NCBI RefSeq assembly: GCF_008274625.1 | Contig: NZ_VTRU01000002.1 | Span: 124,001 to 188,000, forward strand | DNA length: 64,000 nucleotides | Origin: Chryseobacterium panacisoli | GTDB lineage: Bacteria > Bacteroidota > Bacteroidia > Flavobacteriales > Weeksellaceae | Direction: 5' to 3' | Shown: positions 43,364 to 53,283 of the stretch, piece after piece | How the letters are laid out: the number at the start of each line of letters is the position of its first letter | Numbering within the stretch: the stretch's first letter is position 1 | Notes under the pieces: model-generated | The model's input: the letters and a program-made list of their open reading frames with translations, nothing else | What the model was told of the DNA's origin: nothing | The model's database searches: none | Position numbers and translations under genes: made by a program

Positions 43364-43371
43364 CAAATTTA
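43364..43371 (-). promoter_or_regulatory. -7 box of the lipoprotein-apt operon
   Basis: Minus strand TAAATTTG, exact, 17 bases before the ATG. No clear -33. Confidence 0.45.
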
Positions 43372-43521
43372 ATAAAACCTTTATTAATACTGGATTTTAT
43401 TTTTTACTTTATGTTTTTTGCTTAATTATTAGTCTTTTCCGGGAATAGGTGCTGTTCTTTTAATTTTAGAATTCAATCGGGATATTTGCAGCATGGAAAG
43501 TAGTGCTGAACATAGTTTCAA

Positions 43522-44538
43522 TTATTTTTTATTGGTTTGTTCTTTTAGATCACCTTTGAAAAAACTGCTGAAAATAGTCTGCATATTGGGAAATGATGAA
43601 TCCTGCCAGTAGGATGTTTTGTAATTGCTGTTGTCTTTATCAAACTTTACTTTTTCTATATCGTTATCGTTGCTGAAATTAAGTTCTGTTGGATAAAAAT
43701 TAGTATAAAGTGTTATCTGATTGTAATTGGGCTCACTTTTATGTTTCAGTTTTACAAAAACCAGTTCATTATATTCCAGGAAATCTTTCAGAGTCTTTTC
43801 TGATCCTTTTTCAAAAGACATGTTTAAAATTGTTTTTATATCGTAAAATCTATATCCAAAGAATGAAAATTCTTTATCCTGAAGGGCAGCACCAGTTACC
43901 TCTATTTGATCTTTACGTTCACCCTTCAACTCTTTAATAGTATTTCTTTTTGTTTTATATTCTTCCGGGTTTCCAACATTTTTAAGTTTTGGAAGCTCCA
44001 GAGAATTGCTATAATCCCATTTTGAAGTTTCTTTTTTTTCATTTTTAGATTCTGCCAGTCTGAAAACTCTGTACTGTTCTACATTGGTACTTTTCAGTTT
44101 TTTAGATTTATTATCAAAAATGTAGGTTACGATTCCGTCTGCATAGCTATTCAGTTTATTGTTTACCGTTACATAAGCATTAAAATTTCCCCTGATGAAA
44201 ATGTATTTGGCGGGTTTGCTGTTTTTGATAACAACTGTTTCAATTTCTTTTACCTGGTCATTGATTTTAATGACTGGCTGGTCAAAATCGGAATAGGATA
44301 GTGTGGCAACCGGAAAATTATTGTAAATCAGCTGAAATTTTTCCTGGGTAGGTGACAGCGACTGTTTGTCAATCCTGCCATCAATATCAGAGTAGGCAAG
44401 TATGCTTCCGTCTTTACCAAATACGGAAACTCTGGGAAGTGGGGTATTATTTTTTTCAGAGACAAAAGTAATGATCTGTGCATTTGTGAATACAGAGATC
44501 AGACAGAACAGAAGGTAAACAAAGTGAATTTTTTTCAT
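43522..44538 (-). CDS. Secreted hypothetical protein with carboxypeptidase-regulatory-like start
   Basis: 338 aa with signal peptide MKKIHFVYLLFCLISVFTNA. Residues about 22-100 (ITFVSEKNNTPLPRVSVFGKDGSILAYSDIDGRI, then ETVVIKN) look like the CarbopepD_reg_2 / peptidase-associated fold found at the start of TonB-dependent receptors. The remainder is a mixed domain without a known signature. The C-terminus (FSSFFKGDLKEQTNKK) is polar; no T9SS domain. Solitary gene, function unknown. Confidence 0.6.
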   Translation of the reverse strand: MKKIHFVYLLFCLISVFTNAQIITFVSEKNNTPLPRVSVFGKDGSILAYSDIDGRIDKQSLSPTQEKFQLIYNNFPVATLSYSDFDQPVIKINDQVKEIETVVIKNSKPAKYIFIRGNFNAYVTVNNKLNSYADGIVTYIFDNKSKKLKSTNVEQYRVFRLAESKNEKKETSKWDYSNSLELPKLKNVGNPEEYKTKRNTIKELKGERKDQIEVTGAALQDKEFSFFGYRFYDIKTILNMSFEKGSEKTLKDFLEYNELVFVKLKHKSEPNYNQITLYTNFYPTELNFSNDNDIEKVKFDKDNSNYKTSYWQDSSFPNMQTIFSSFFKGDLKEQTNKK

Positions 44539-44641
44539 TGCAGTATTTTGTTTTTGGTGTTAATAATAAAACAGACTTTTATATAGAGACGGGAAAAACA
44601 GAAAATGGTTGCCCGAAAATTATTTACGTCATTGCATAAAA

Positions 44642-44670
44642 AAAGACTGATTGTTTAACAATCAGTCTTT
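44642..44670 (-). terminator. Terminator of the ACIII operon
   Basis: 12-bp perfect stem (44642-44653 with 44659-44670), 5-base loop, then a T-run on the minus strand, 26 bases after actF. Confidence 0.85.
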
Positions 44671-44695
44671 TATAATTTTATTTTGTTACAAGTCC

Positions 44696-46027
44696 TTAGA
44701 AAGGATACTCATAAATTTCAGATTCGTGTAAGAATGGGTTTCCTGTAGGAATCAACTTCAGTTTAGATAAAGCTGAAAGTACAGTAAACATAAATAGTCC
44801 AGCTACGAATAGAACTGCTCCCAGGATTAATAAGAATACTTCAGGAGTGTTCCAGTATGGTCCTACCGTTCCCGGCATTACCATGTTGAAGTAATCTAAA
44901 AGGTGTCCTAAGATAACTACTACAGCCATTGTGGTAACTACTTTATAGTTTCTCTTGATGCTGCTGCTCACTAATACCAATAGTGGTAATAAGAAGTTAA
45001 CAATCAGCATTGGTAAAAACGTAGTACCGTAGTGCTGGAATCTACCGAAGAAGTAGTTAACCTCTTCCGGAACGTTTGCATACCAGTAAAGCATGAACTG
45101 AGCGAACCATGTATATGTCCAAAGCATACTTGTAGCGAAAAGGAAAACTCCTAAATCGTGTAAGTGGTTGTCATTGAACTGTGGTAAGAAACCATTTTTC
45201 TTAAGATAAACACTTAATAAGATGATTACAGCAATACCACTTGAAAGGCAGCTAACCATTGAATACCAGATGTACATTGTAGAGTACCAGTGAGGGTCAA
45301 TAGACATCAACCAGTCCCAAGCCCAAGCTGCAGAAGCAAATCCGAAGAATACGATATAACCTACTGCCCATCTGTAAAGGAATTGATACTCAACTTTAGA
45401 TTTAGTCTCATCTACTTTTTTAGACTGAGCTTTCAGTTTCCAAGCAAAGAAAGAAGCACCAATCACATAGATTAAAGTTCTTATTGCATAGAAAGGAATA
45501 TTTAAGAATCTTTTCTTTTCAAATAGGATCACGTCAAAATGAGCGGACTCTGGATTTGTCAATTCAGGGTCCATCCAGTGGAATAAATGACCATTATGAG
45601 TGATATTTAAGATCATTAAGATAACCAGAATTGCACCACCGTAAGGAATATAAGAAGCAATAGCCTCCATTACTCTTGTGATGATAATAGGCCATCCTGC
45701 GTGAGCTGCGTGCTGAATACAGTAGAAGAACAGTACAGCGCAACTTACTCCAAAGAAAAAGACTGCTACAAAGTGCAGCGATGCTAATGGCTGGTTGTGA
45801 ACCTGAAGCTCAGCATGCTCTAAATGAGCTGCGTGATCCTGTGGTCCAACCATTTCACTTGAGTGTGTAGGAGCATCATGACCAGAAGCATGAACAGCTT
45901 CCATCATGTGTTCTATTTTCTCAGTAGAAATTCCTTTGTTCATAAAGAAACCAATACCGAAAAGAACTAAACCTACAACAAGAAGTATTATAGAAGTTGA
46001 TTTTAATTTTGGTGAAAAACTATACAT
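44696..46027 (-). CDS. actF: Alternative Complex III membrane subunit ActF
   Basis: 443 aa, about ten membrane helices, NrfD-like fold and related to ActC. Extra N-terminal His-rich loop (MEAVHASGHDAPTHSSEM...DHAAHLEHAEL) after the first helix, seen in other flavobacterial ActF. Core helices carry SASFFAWKL-type and AAWAWDWLMSIDPHWYSTMYIWY segments. In ACIII structures ActC and ActF form the membrane core that handles quinol and possibly protons. Last gene of the operon; a terminator follows, so no terminal oxidase gene is joined to it. Confidence 0.9.
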   Translation of the reverse strand: MYSFSPKLKSTSIILLVVGLVLFGIGFFMNKGISTEKIEHMMEAVHASGHDAPTHSSEMVGPQDHAAHLEHAELQVHNQPLASLHFVAVFFFGVSCAVLFFYCIQHAAHAGWPIIITRVMEAIASYIPYGGAILVILMILNITHNGHLFHWMDPELTNPESAHFDVILFEKKRFLNIPFYAIRTLIYVIGASFFAWKLKAQSKKVDETKSKVEYQFLYRWAVGYIVFFGFASAAWAWDWLMSIDPHWYSTMYIWYSMVSCLSSGIAVIILLSVYLKKNGFLPQFNDNHLHDLGVFLFATSMLWTYTWFAQFMLYWYANVPEEVNYFFGRFQHYGTTFLPMLIVNFLLPLLVLVSSSIKRNYKVVTTMAVVVILGHLLDYFNMVMPGTVGPYWNTPEVFLLILGAVLFVAGLFMFTVLSALSKLKLIPTGNPFLHESEIYEYPF

Positions 46028-46035
46028 TTCTTTTC

Positions 46036-46725
46036 TTATTTTTTAGTTTCGGTAGTCGTTTCAGTTGTTGCTGGTGCCGCCGCTGTAGCTGCTGCCGGTG
46101 CTGCTGCTCCTTTTTTGAAAGCACTCATCACATACAATGCCACTCTCCATCTGTCTCCTGCGTTCAGTTGTCCCGCATAAGATCCCATTGCATTTCTACC
46201 GTTTGTTAATACATAATGAACAGATCCTACAGTAATTTCTCTGTCTGCATAGTTGGGTACTCCAGAGAATGCCCCACTTTGTACGATAGGTCCTTGTCCG
46301 TCGCCTCCTGTTCCGTGACATGCCGCACAAGTGTGATCAAACAAGATTTTTCCTCTTTCAATATCCTTAGCTGCATTAGCCGGGTTTAGAGGAGATACTG
46401 TAAGTTTTTTAGAAGCGTCATACCCTGCGTTGTACTCGTCAACATTTTTAGGTAGTAAGCTTTCTTCAAAAACGCCATCTTTATTTTGAGCAACTGATCC
46501 TTCTACTGGAGAAAGACCTGTTGCACCACTATTTTTAACAAAAGCAGGAATTTCATTTTCATGATCTGAATAAGCATCCTGTGCTTTCATCAATGGATCA
46601 TAAGCTACCGGAAAATACATGTCCGGGAAATATACCAGCGGAGTATTCTCCTTTGGTCCGCAAGAGTTAAGTAAAACCGTTGTTAAACCTAAAACTGCTG
46701 TAATTTTTAATACATTCTTTTTCAT
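46036..46725 (-). CDS. actE: Alternative Complex III mono-haem cytochrome c subunit ActE
   Basis: 229 aa. Lipoprotein signal MKKNVLKITAVLGLTTVLLNSC; the mature protein holds one haem motif CAACHGTGGDGQG and a distal Met region (NGRNAMGSYAGQLNAGDRW). The Ala/Thr-rich tail (PAAATAAAPATTETTTE) is disordered. It passes electrons from the complex to a soluble cytochrome or the oxidase. Start lies one base after the actD stop. Confidence 0.92.
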   Translation of the reverse strand: MKKNVLKITAVLGLTTVLLNSCGPKENTPLVYFPDMYFPVAYDPLMKAQDAYSDHENEIPAFVKNSGATGLSPVEGSVAQNKDGVFEESLLPKNVDEYNAGYDASKKLTVSPLNPANAAKDIERGKILFDHTCAACHGTGGDGQGPIVQSGAFSGVPNYADREITVGSVHYVLTNGRNAMGSYAGQLNAGDRWRVALYVMSAFKKGAAAPAAATAAAPATTETTTETKK

Positions 46726-46726
46726 T

Positions 46727-47248
46727 TTAAGCGTCTTTAACAGTTATTTCTTCAACTCCAGTTTCAATAAGCAACTGTTTTACAGATTCTACATCTTCAG
46801 TTACAAATTCCATCATGAATTTATCATCAGTAGTTCTCGGGTCTGGGTTCTGAGCAGGAGCTCCCGGATACATTTTGTTTCTAACCAAGAAAGTTAAAGA
46901 CATCATGTGAGCAGCACAGAATACCATTAATTCAAACATTGGAACTACGAATGCCGGCATGTTGTGTGCCCAGTCAAAAGCTGGTTTACCACCGATATTC
47001 TGCGGCCAGTCATGATTCATCACATACCAAGTTACAGTAGCACCGATAGTAACACCGTAAAGAGCATATAAGAAAGCGGCATCAGAAATTCTGGTTTTCT
47101 TTAACCCTAAAGCCTTGTCTAGTCCGTGAACCGGAAACGGAGTATATACTTCGTTTATCGCGATTCCTTTATCGTTGAATGCCTTAACGCCGTTCATTAA
47201 ATCGTCGTCGTCAGCATAAAGTCCGTATACAATTTTAGTGGTGCTCAT
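46727..47248 (-). CDS. actD: Alternative Complex III subunit ActD (DUF3341)
   Basis: 173 aa from the ATG at 47248 (MSTTKIVYGLYADDDDLMNG), overlapping the end of actC by 14 bases. Two membrane helices (AAFLYALYGVTIGATVTWYVM, PMFELMVFCAAHMMSLTFLV) between cytoplasmic domains. The frame extends upstream to 47275, but that falls deeper inside actC. DUF3341 is the standard ActD family; it is structural in ACIII. Confidence 0.92.
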   Translation of the reverse strand: MSTTKIVYGLYADDDDLMNGVKAFNDKGIAINEVYTPFPVHGLDKALGLKKTRISDAAFLYALYGVTIGATVTWYVMNHDWPQNIGGKPAFDWAHNMPAFVVPMFELMVFCAAHMMSLTFLVRNKMYPGAPAQNPDPRTTDDKFMMEFVTEDVESVKQLLIETGVEEITVKDA

Positions 47249-48632
47249 CTCCTTCTTTTGCTTTATAAGTTTCACCTGAGATTTTCAAAATCGATTTTAA
47301 TTCAGCCTGTGCAATTACAGGGAATGTTCTTGCGTATAATAAGAATAATACAGAGAAGAATCCGATAGTTCCTAAATATACACCCACATCAATGATCGTT
47401 GGCTTAAACATTGTCCATGATCCTGGTAAGTAGTCTCTTGAAAGGTTGATAACGATGATATCAAAACGCTCAAACCACATACCGATGTTGATAATCAATG
47501 CAACAATGAATGTCCAGATAATGTTCGTTCTCGCTCTTTTGAACCAGAAAGAAGCAGGAATAACAAGGTTACAGATGATCAATGACCAGAATGCCCACCA
47601 GTAAGGTCCTACAGCAGCACCTGGAGAAAGATATGTAAAATCTTCAAATCTAGATCCTGAGTACCATCCGATGAAATATTCAGTAGCATAAGCTACAGTT
47701 ACCATACCACCTGTAAGAACGATTACGATGTTCATAATTTCGATATGATACATTGTAATATACTCTTCTAAGTGACAAACTTTTCTTGCAATTAACAATA
47801 GTGTCTGTACCATTGCAAATCCTGAGAAGATCGCACCAGCTACGAAATAAGGAGGGTAGATTGTTGAGTGCCATCCTTTAATAACTGAAGTTGCGAAGTC
47901 AAAAGATACGGTAGTGTGTACTGAGAATACAAGTGGAGTTGCCAAACCTGCAAGAACCAAAGAAAGTTCTTCGAATCTTTGCCAGTGTTTTGCTTTACCA
48001 CCCCAACCGAATGCAAGGAATGTATAAATTTTCTTCGTCCAAGGAGTTTTAGCTCTATCTCTGATCATTGCAAAGTCAGGGATAAGTCCCATGAACCAGA
48101 ATACAGTTGATACTGAGAAATACGTTGAGATTGCAAATACGTCCCAAAGTAGAGGAGAGTTAAAGTTCCCCCAAAGAGAACCGAATTGGTTTGGTAAAGG
48201 GAATACCCAGTATCCAACCCAAACTCTACCCATGTGGATTACAGGGAAGATTGCTGCCTGTACAACCGCAAAGATCGTCATCGCCTCTGCAGATCTGTTT
48301 ACAGACATTCTCCATCTCTGTCTAAATAATAATAATACTGCGGAGATTAGGGTCCCGGCGTGACCGATACCTACCCACCATACGAAGTTGGTAATATCCC
48401 AACCCCAGTTAATAGTTCTGTTAAGCCCCCATGCTCCAATACCTGTCCCGATAGTGTAAGCGATACAGCCGAATCCATAGAGGAATAGAACTAGTGCAGC
48501 ATATAATGAGATCCACCATAATTTACCTGCTCTTTCTTCGATAGGTCGTGCGATATCTTCTGTAATATCGTGATAAGTTTTGTGACCAATAATTAGAGGT
48601 TCCCTTATCGGAGCTTCGTAATGTCCTGACAT
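47235..48632 (-). CDS. actC: Alternative Complex III membrane subunit ActC (NrfD-like)
   Basis: 465 aa, about ten membrane helices. Family segments: FVWWVGIGHAGTLISAVLLLFRQRWR, IHMGRVWVGYWVFPLPNQFG, LVFSVHTTVSFDFATSVIKGWHSTIYPPYFVAGAIFSG. NrfD-like quinol-oxidising core of ACIII in the inner membrane. Ends in EGDEHH. Follows actB by 25 bases and overlaps actD, so coupled. Confidence 0.95.
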   Translation of the reverse strand: MSGHYEAPIREPLIIGHKTYHDITEDIARPIEERAGKLWWISLYAALVLFLYGFGCIAYTIGTGIGAWGLNRTINWGWDITNFVWWVGIGHAGTLISAVLLLFRQRWRMSVNRSAEAMTIFAVVQAAIFPVIHMGRVWVGYWVFPLPNQFGSLWGNFNSPLLWDVFAISTYFSVSTVFWFMGLIPDFAMIRDRAKTPWTKKIYTFLAFGWGGKAKHWQRFEELSLVLAGLATPLVFSVHTTVSFDFATSVIKGWHSTIYPPYFVAGAIFSGFAMVQTLLLIARKVCHLEEYITMYHIEIMNIVIVLTGGMVTVAYATEYFIGWYSGSRFEDFTYLSPGAAVGPYWWAFWSLIICNLVIPASFWFKRARTNIIWTFIVALIINIGMWFERFDIIVINLSRDYLPGSWTMFKPTIIDVGVYLGTIGFFSVLFLLYARTFPVIAQAELKSILKISGETYKAKEGDEHH

Positions 48633-48657
48633 TTTTTACCTATTTATTATTTAAACT

Positions 48658-51600
48658 TTATTTTTCTACTCTGTTTCTTACTTTAGTATGATAGAACACG
48701 TTTGGTTTTGTTCCGATCTCCTCAAGTAAATAATATCTTCTGTTAGATGCATATTGCTCTCTAATTGCAGAATCTTTATCATTCATGTCTCCAAATGTCA
48801 TTGCTCCGGTAGAACAAGCTTTAGAACAAGCAGTCTGGAATTCTCCATCCTTCACTTTTCTTCCCTCTTTCTTAGCCTCAAGAATAGTATTCTGAGTCAT
48901 TTGGATACACATTGAACATTTCTCCATTACCCCTCTAGTTCTTACAACTACATCCGGGTTAAGTACCATTCTTCCTAAATCGTTGTTCATGTTGAAATCG
49001 AACTTGTCATTTAGGTTATAAGTAAACCAGTTGAAACGTCTTACTTTGTACGGACAGTTGTTTGCACAATATCTTGTACCGATACATCTGTTGTAAGCCA
49101 TATGGTTTTGACCTTGCTTACCGTGTGAAGTAGCCGCTACCGGACATACAGTTTCACATGGAGCGTGGTTACAGTGCTGACACATTACAGGCTGGAAGAT
49201 TACATCCGGGTTGTCTGCAGGGTGGTTTAGTGCACCTCCGTCTCCGAAAGCAGTACCATACAATTCAGGTACAGCCATTCCTTCTTTCAATCCTTCGTAT
49301 ACTTCTACTTTTTGTCTTGAAGAATAGTAACGGTCAATTCTTAACCAATACATATCTCTTGACATTCTTACCTCTTCTTTTCCTACTACAGGAACGTTGT
49401 TTTCTGCCTGACAAGCAATAATACATGCTCCACAACCAGTACAAGAGTTCAAGTCGATAGATAAGTTGAAGTGAGGACCATCTGTATCATCGAAAGCATC
49501 CCAAAGGTCAATTTTTCTTGCTGGAAGTGCTCCACTGATGGTGTGGTATTCCAAAGGCTTATTCCATCCTTTGTGCTCATCATCAAAAGCAACGTTAATG
49601 AATTCAGCTAAAGGAACTTCCTTCGCGATCTCATAACGACCCATTAATGTATTTTGAAGCTGGATCCCTGCAAATTCGTGATCTTCTCCTGTCTTCTCGA
49701 TTTTAACACCTGAAAGAACAAGGTTAGAACCATCAAATAAAGGATAAGCATTTACCCCTGTATCTGCAGTTGCTCCTGAGTTTTTCTTACCATAACCAAG
49801 TGCAAGACCTACAGATCCTTCAGCTTGTCCTGGCTGTACAAATACAGGAACGTTTTCTATTTTTACTCCGTTTACAGTAAGGTTTACAATAGAACCATCT
49901 AGCTGCATTCTTGCGTTAAGATCATTGTCGATTGCAAATTTCTCTGCGTCTTTAGGAGAAATTGTAAGGTAATTATCCCAAGACATTCTTGTAATTGGGT
50001 CAGGTAGTTCTTGCAACCAAGGGTTGTTTGACTGAGTACCATCTCCCATTGAAGTCTTAGTGTATAATACTAATTCTAATTCAGAAGCTTTGAAGTTTCC
50101 TAATTCAGCAACAGCTTGTGCAGCGTTTCCACCTGCGTAAGATAAAGTTGCAGCATTTGTAGAAGGGTTGATACCGTTATACAATGCCTTATTGAAAGAA
50201 GTACCGCCTAAGAGTGAAGCTGAACTTGCTTTTAGATAATCATAGTAGTTGTTTGCAGCATTGTTTTTACCATTCTTCCAAACCAATAGAGACTCTTCAA
50301 TCTGTCTTGATTTGTAGATTTTCTGAATAGTAGGCTGCATCAATGAATATACTCCTGTCTGTGGTTCGATATCTCCCCAAGACTCTAGCCAGTTAGCTAC
50401 AGGAATTACAGCTTTCGCTGCTTTGTACATTTCATTTTTCTTATCTGCTACGGCAATTACGTAAGGAACTTTTGATAAAGACTTTTTGAAATCTTCTCCT
50501 TTTGGATGAGAGTAGATAGGATCTACGTTGTTGGTAACTAATACACCAACTTGCCCTCCGTTTACCCATCCCAGGAATTCCTGGTATCTAGCACCGTTAA
50601 ATTCTTTCAGTAAGTTTGCTTTACCAGTGAAAGCTACTGAACCTAATTTCTGGTTGATTAAGTGCGCTAAAACCTGTGCTCCTTTAGAGCCATCAGCAAA
50701 AACAACAGCTTTGCTTCCTTTTGCTTTCAATTCATTAGCAATTTCAGTTGCAGTCTTATCAGAAGTACCACCACCTACGATTGCATTGTAAACTTCAACT
50801 AATGTTTTGTTTACAGCACTTGGTTTTAATCTGTATCTTGAGTCAGCATTAGCACCGGTTAATGACATGTTAGATTCCACTTGGATGTGTCTCAACATGC
50901 TTGCTCCCGGTTTTCTAGCTGCTGCATAAGAAGTTTCTAAGCTTGAAGCGTTATAGTCTCCTAAGAAATCAGCCTGGAAAGCAACTACCAATTCAGAACC
51001 TTTAAGGTCATAAACAGGCAATGCTCTTTGTCCGAATACTTCCTGAGCTGCATCTAATCCTGCAGAATAAGGGAAAGCATCATAAGTTACTAATTCAGCT
51101 GTAGGATATTTAGCTTTGAATTCAGCAAATAGCTTTTTGAAAGTTGGTGAAGCAAAAGAGTGTGATAAAACCACAATCTTTTTGCCAGACGCTTTAGCTT
51201 CTTCTAAACCTTTAATAACGAAACTGTCTACTTTATCGAAAGTTTCATCTTTACCGTCTAGTTTAGGCTGCTTTACTTTATCATTGTCATAAAGAGAAAG
51301 TACACTTGCCTGAGCTCTTGCATTAGTTTTACCTAAATCGCCACCAGCCGGGTTGGGTTCAATTTTGATGGGTCTACCTTCACGGGTTTTTACTAAAACA
51401 CTAGCAAAGTCGAAACCGTCAAAATATGTTGAAGCGTAATAATTAGGGACTCCCGGAATAATATCATGCGGCTTTACCACATAAGGAATCGTTTTGATTA
51501 CCGGAGCTTCGCAGGCAGCTAAAGTAACTGCTGCTGTAGAGAATCCTAGTAATTTAAGGAAATCTCTTCTTGAAGTACTTGATCCGTTTTTCTCAGCATC

Positions 51601-51717
51601 TCCAAGGAAATCTTCTACCGGAATTTCTTCCTGAAACTCTTTAAGAGCCAGCTTACCATTTAAAGCTGGGTCTTTAAGTTCATGAATACTTCTGAATTGT
51701 ATTTTGTTTGAAGCCAT
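48658..51717 (-). CDS. actB: Alternative Complex III iron-sulfur subunit ActB
   Basis: 1019 aa, a fusion of a molybdopterin-oxidoreductase-like domain (without cofactor in known ACIII) and a four-cluster ferredoxin domain. N-terminus has a twin-Arg signal RRDFLKLLGFSTAAVTLAAC with a lipobox Cys. Cys clusters in the C-terminal third: CTGCGACIIACQAEN; CQHCNHAPCETVCP; YNRCIGTRYCANNCPY; EKCSMCIQMTQ and ACSKACSTGAM. It moves electrons between the quinol site and the haem subunits. Full length. Confidence 0.95.
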   Translation of the reverse strand: MASNKIQFRSIHELKDPALNGKLALKEFQEEIPVEDFLGDAEKNGSSTSRRDFLKLLGFSTAAVTLAACEAPVIKTIPYVVKPHDIIPGVPNYYASTYFDGFDFASVLVKTREGRPIKIEPNPAGGDLGKTNARAQASVLSLYDNDKVKQPKLDGKDETFDKVDSFVIKGLEEAKASGKKIVVLSHSFASPTFKKLFAEFKAKYPTAELVTYDAFPYSAGLDAAQEVFGQRALPVYDLKGSELVVAFQADFLGDYNASSLETSYAAARKPGASMLRHIQVESNMSLTGANADSRYRLKPSAVNKTLVEVYNAIVGGGTSDKTATEIANELKAKGSKAVVFADGSKGAQVLAHLINQKLGSVAFTGKANLLKEFNGARYQEFLGWVNGGQVGVLVTNNVDPIYSHPKGEDFKKSLSKVPYVIAVADKKNEMYKAAKAVIPVANWLESWGDIEPQTGVYSLMQPTIQKIYKSRQIEESLLVWKNGKNNAANNYYDYLKASSASLLGGTSFNKALYNGINPSTNAATLSYAGGNAAQAVAELGNFKASELELVLYTKTSMGDGTQSNNPWLQELPDPITRMSWDNYLTISPKDAEKFAIDNDLNARMQLDGSIVNLTVNGVKIENVPVFVQPGQAEGSVGLALGYGKKNSGATADTGVNAYPLFDGSNLVLSGVKIEKTGEDHEFAGIQLQNTLMGRYEIAKEVPLAEFINVAFDDEHKGWNKPLEYHTISGALPARKIDLWDAFDDTDGPHFNLSIDLNSCTGCGACIIACQAENNVPVVGKEEVRMSRDMYWLRIDRYYSSRQKVEVYEGLKEGMAVPELYGTAFGDGGALNHPADNPDVIFQPVMCQHCNHAPCETVCPVAATSHGKQGQNHMAYNRCIGTRYCANNCPYKVRRFNWFTYNLNDKFDFNMNNDLGRMVLNPDVVVRTRGVMEKCSMCIQMTQNTILEAKKEGRKVKDGEFQTACSKACSTGAMTFGDMNDKDSAIREQYASNRRYYLLEEIGTKPNVFYHTKVRNRVEK

Positions 51718-51740
51718 TTATACTTCTAATTTTTTAGTTA

Positions 51741-53099
51741 TTAATAATGACATTTACCACACTCAAGACCTCCAATTGCATCTACAGTGATCTTACCTCC
51801 ATCTTGTGGATATTGTTTTTTCAACTTGTCATGTAGATTTTTGAAGTACTCTTTATTATAACCGTTGTTCATATCAACCTCAGTCGTTCTGTGGCACTCG
51901 ATACACCATCCCATAGTAAAGTCGTTAGCCATTTGAACAACATTCATTGTATCAATTTTACCGTGACAAGCTTTACATACAACATCAATTTTGTTGTTAG
52001 GATTCTTTTTATTGAAAGAATTGATGATCGCTTGTTCTCCAGCAATTACGTGCTGAGAGTGGTTGAAGTAAACGAAGTCTGGCATGTTGTGGATTCTTGT
52101 CCATTCAACCGGTTGTGTTTTTCCTGTGTACTGTTGTTTTGCAGGATCCCAACCTGTCGCAGCGTAGATCTTCTGGATTTCTCCGTCATAGAATGCCTTA
52201 TCTTTTCCTGGCTCCATGTAGTGATCTGCGTTGTATTCAGAAATTGTTCTGTGACAGTTCATACAAACGTTCATAGAAGGAATTTCAGATACTTTTCCGT
52301 ATTTAGCACTAGAGTGACATAGCTGACAGTCAATTTTCTGTTCTCCAGCGTGAATTTTGTGAGAGAAGTAGATAGGCTGCTCAGGCTTGTACCCTTTGTA
52401 AACCCCAATCCACATCAACCAGTTCCATACTCCATAAGCGGCTAAAATAGCAAGGATTGCTAATAAACCTTTACCAATGTAGTGGAACTTCTCATACATT
52501 TCACTGAAAGAACGAACTCTTGTTTCGTTAAGTCCAGCTAAGTCTTCAGATTGACCCAGTTTTACCAATTGTCTTAGTTTTACCAAGATCCAAACCAGTA
52601 AAGCTGCGATCGCTAAAAGTGAAATGATAACAACGTTTGTAGTAGTTTTGTCTGCAGGTGCTGCCGCAGTAGCGTCAGTTGCAGGAGTTGCTTCCGGCTT
52701 TTTCTCTTCCGGAGCAGGAGGATTAGTCGTGAAAGCTAAAATGTCGTCAATATCCTTATCTGTAAGATTTGGAAAGACCTGCATTTCAGTCTTATTAAAC
52801 TTTTCAAAAATCTCATTGGCGTATTTATCCCCAGAAGCTCTCAGAGCTTTGTTGTCTTTGATCCACTTGTGAAGCCAATCTTTGTCTACACCACCTTCTG
52901 TCTTTACTCGTTCTACAACCCCCTTTAATGGTGGTCCAACAACTTGTTTGTCCAGCGCGTGACATGCAGTACAATTCGCTTTGAAAAGTTTCTCTCCGTT
53001 TTTAGGATCGCCGTCTTGCCCGTAAAATGAAGCACTGGTTGATAGCAATAAGCCTATTGCGATCAACGTTTTTTTATAATGCTTTCTCCAACTAATCAT
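51741..53099 (-). CDS. actA: Alternative Complex III multihaem cytochrome c subunit ActA
   Basis: 452 aa. Signal peptide, then a mono-haem cytochrome c domain (CTACH, Cys43; distal Met in KTEMQVFPNL), a Pro/Ala/Thr linker, membrane helices (VVIISLLAIAALLVWILVKL; LLAILAILAAYGVWNWLMWIGV), then a C-terminal domain with five more CxxCH motifs: CQLCH, CMNCH, CKACH, CIECH, CGKCH, the last two residues from the end. Total six haem sites. First gene of actABCDEF. It replaces the bc1 complex as quinol:cytochrome c oxidoreductase. Confidence 0.93.
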   Translation of the reverse strand: MISWRKHYKKTLIAIGLLLSTSASFYGQDGDPKNGEKLFKANCTACHALDKQVVGPPLKGVVERVKTEGGVDKDWLHKWIKDNKALRASGDKYANEIFEKFNKTEMQVFPNLTDKDIDDILAFTTNPPAPEEKKPEATPATDATAAAPADKTTTNVVIISLLAIAALLVWILVKLRQLVKLGQSEDLAGLNETRVRSFSEMYEKFHYIGKGLLAILAILAAYGVWNWLMWIGVYKGYKPEQPIYFSHKIHAGEQKIDCQLCHSSAKYGKVSEIPSMNVCMNCHRTISEYNADHYMEPGKDKAFYDGEIQKIYAATGWDPAKQQYTGKTQPVEWTRIHNMPDFVYFNHSQHVIAGEQAIINSFNKKNPNNKIDVVCKACHGKIDTMNVVQMANDFTMGWCIECHRTTEVDMNNGYNKEYFKNLHDKLKKQYPQDGGKITVDAIGGLECGKCHY

Positions 53100-53146
53100 T
53101 TAAATTATCTTATGTTAGTAAATTATTGAACATTCAATCAATTCGG

Positions 53147-53154
53147 CAAAAATA
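53147..53154 (-). promoter_or_regulatory. -7 box of the ACIII operon
   Basis: Minus strand TATTTTTG, exact, 47 bases upstream of actA. No clear -33. Confidence 0.45.
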
Positions 53155-53236
53155 ATATTTTTAACAGGAATTTAACGGTAAAGCGAAAGGGGAAAATATC
53201 ATTTACGTTTAATTTGTATTGATTCTAAATAACCAG

Positions 53237-53268
53237 TTTGGTATAGTTTTTTAATTTGTATAAATTTG
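53237..53268 (+). promoter_or_regulatory. Promoter of the SPOR-domain gene
   Basis: TTTG at 53237-53240, 20 bases, TAAATTTG at 53261-53268, 15 bases before the ATG. Both elements match the Bacteroidota housekeeping sigma consensus. Confidence 0.7.
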
Positions 53269-53283
53269 CGAAAACAAGTTTAA

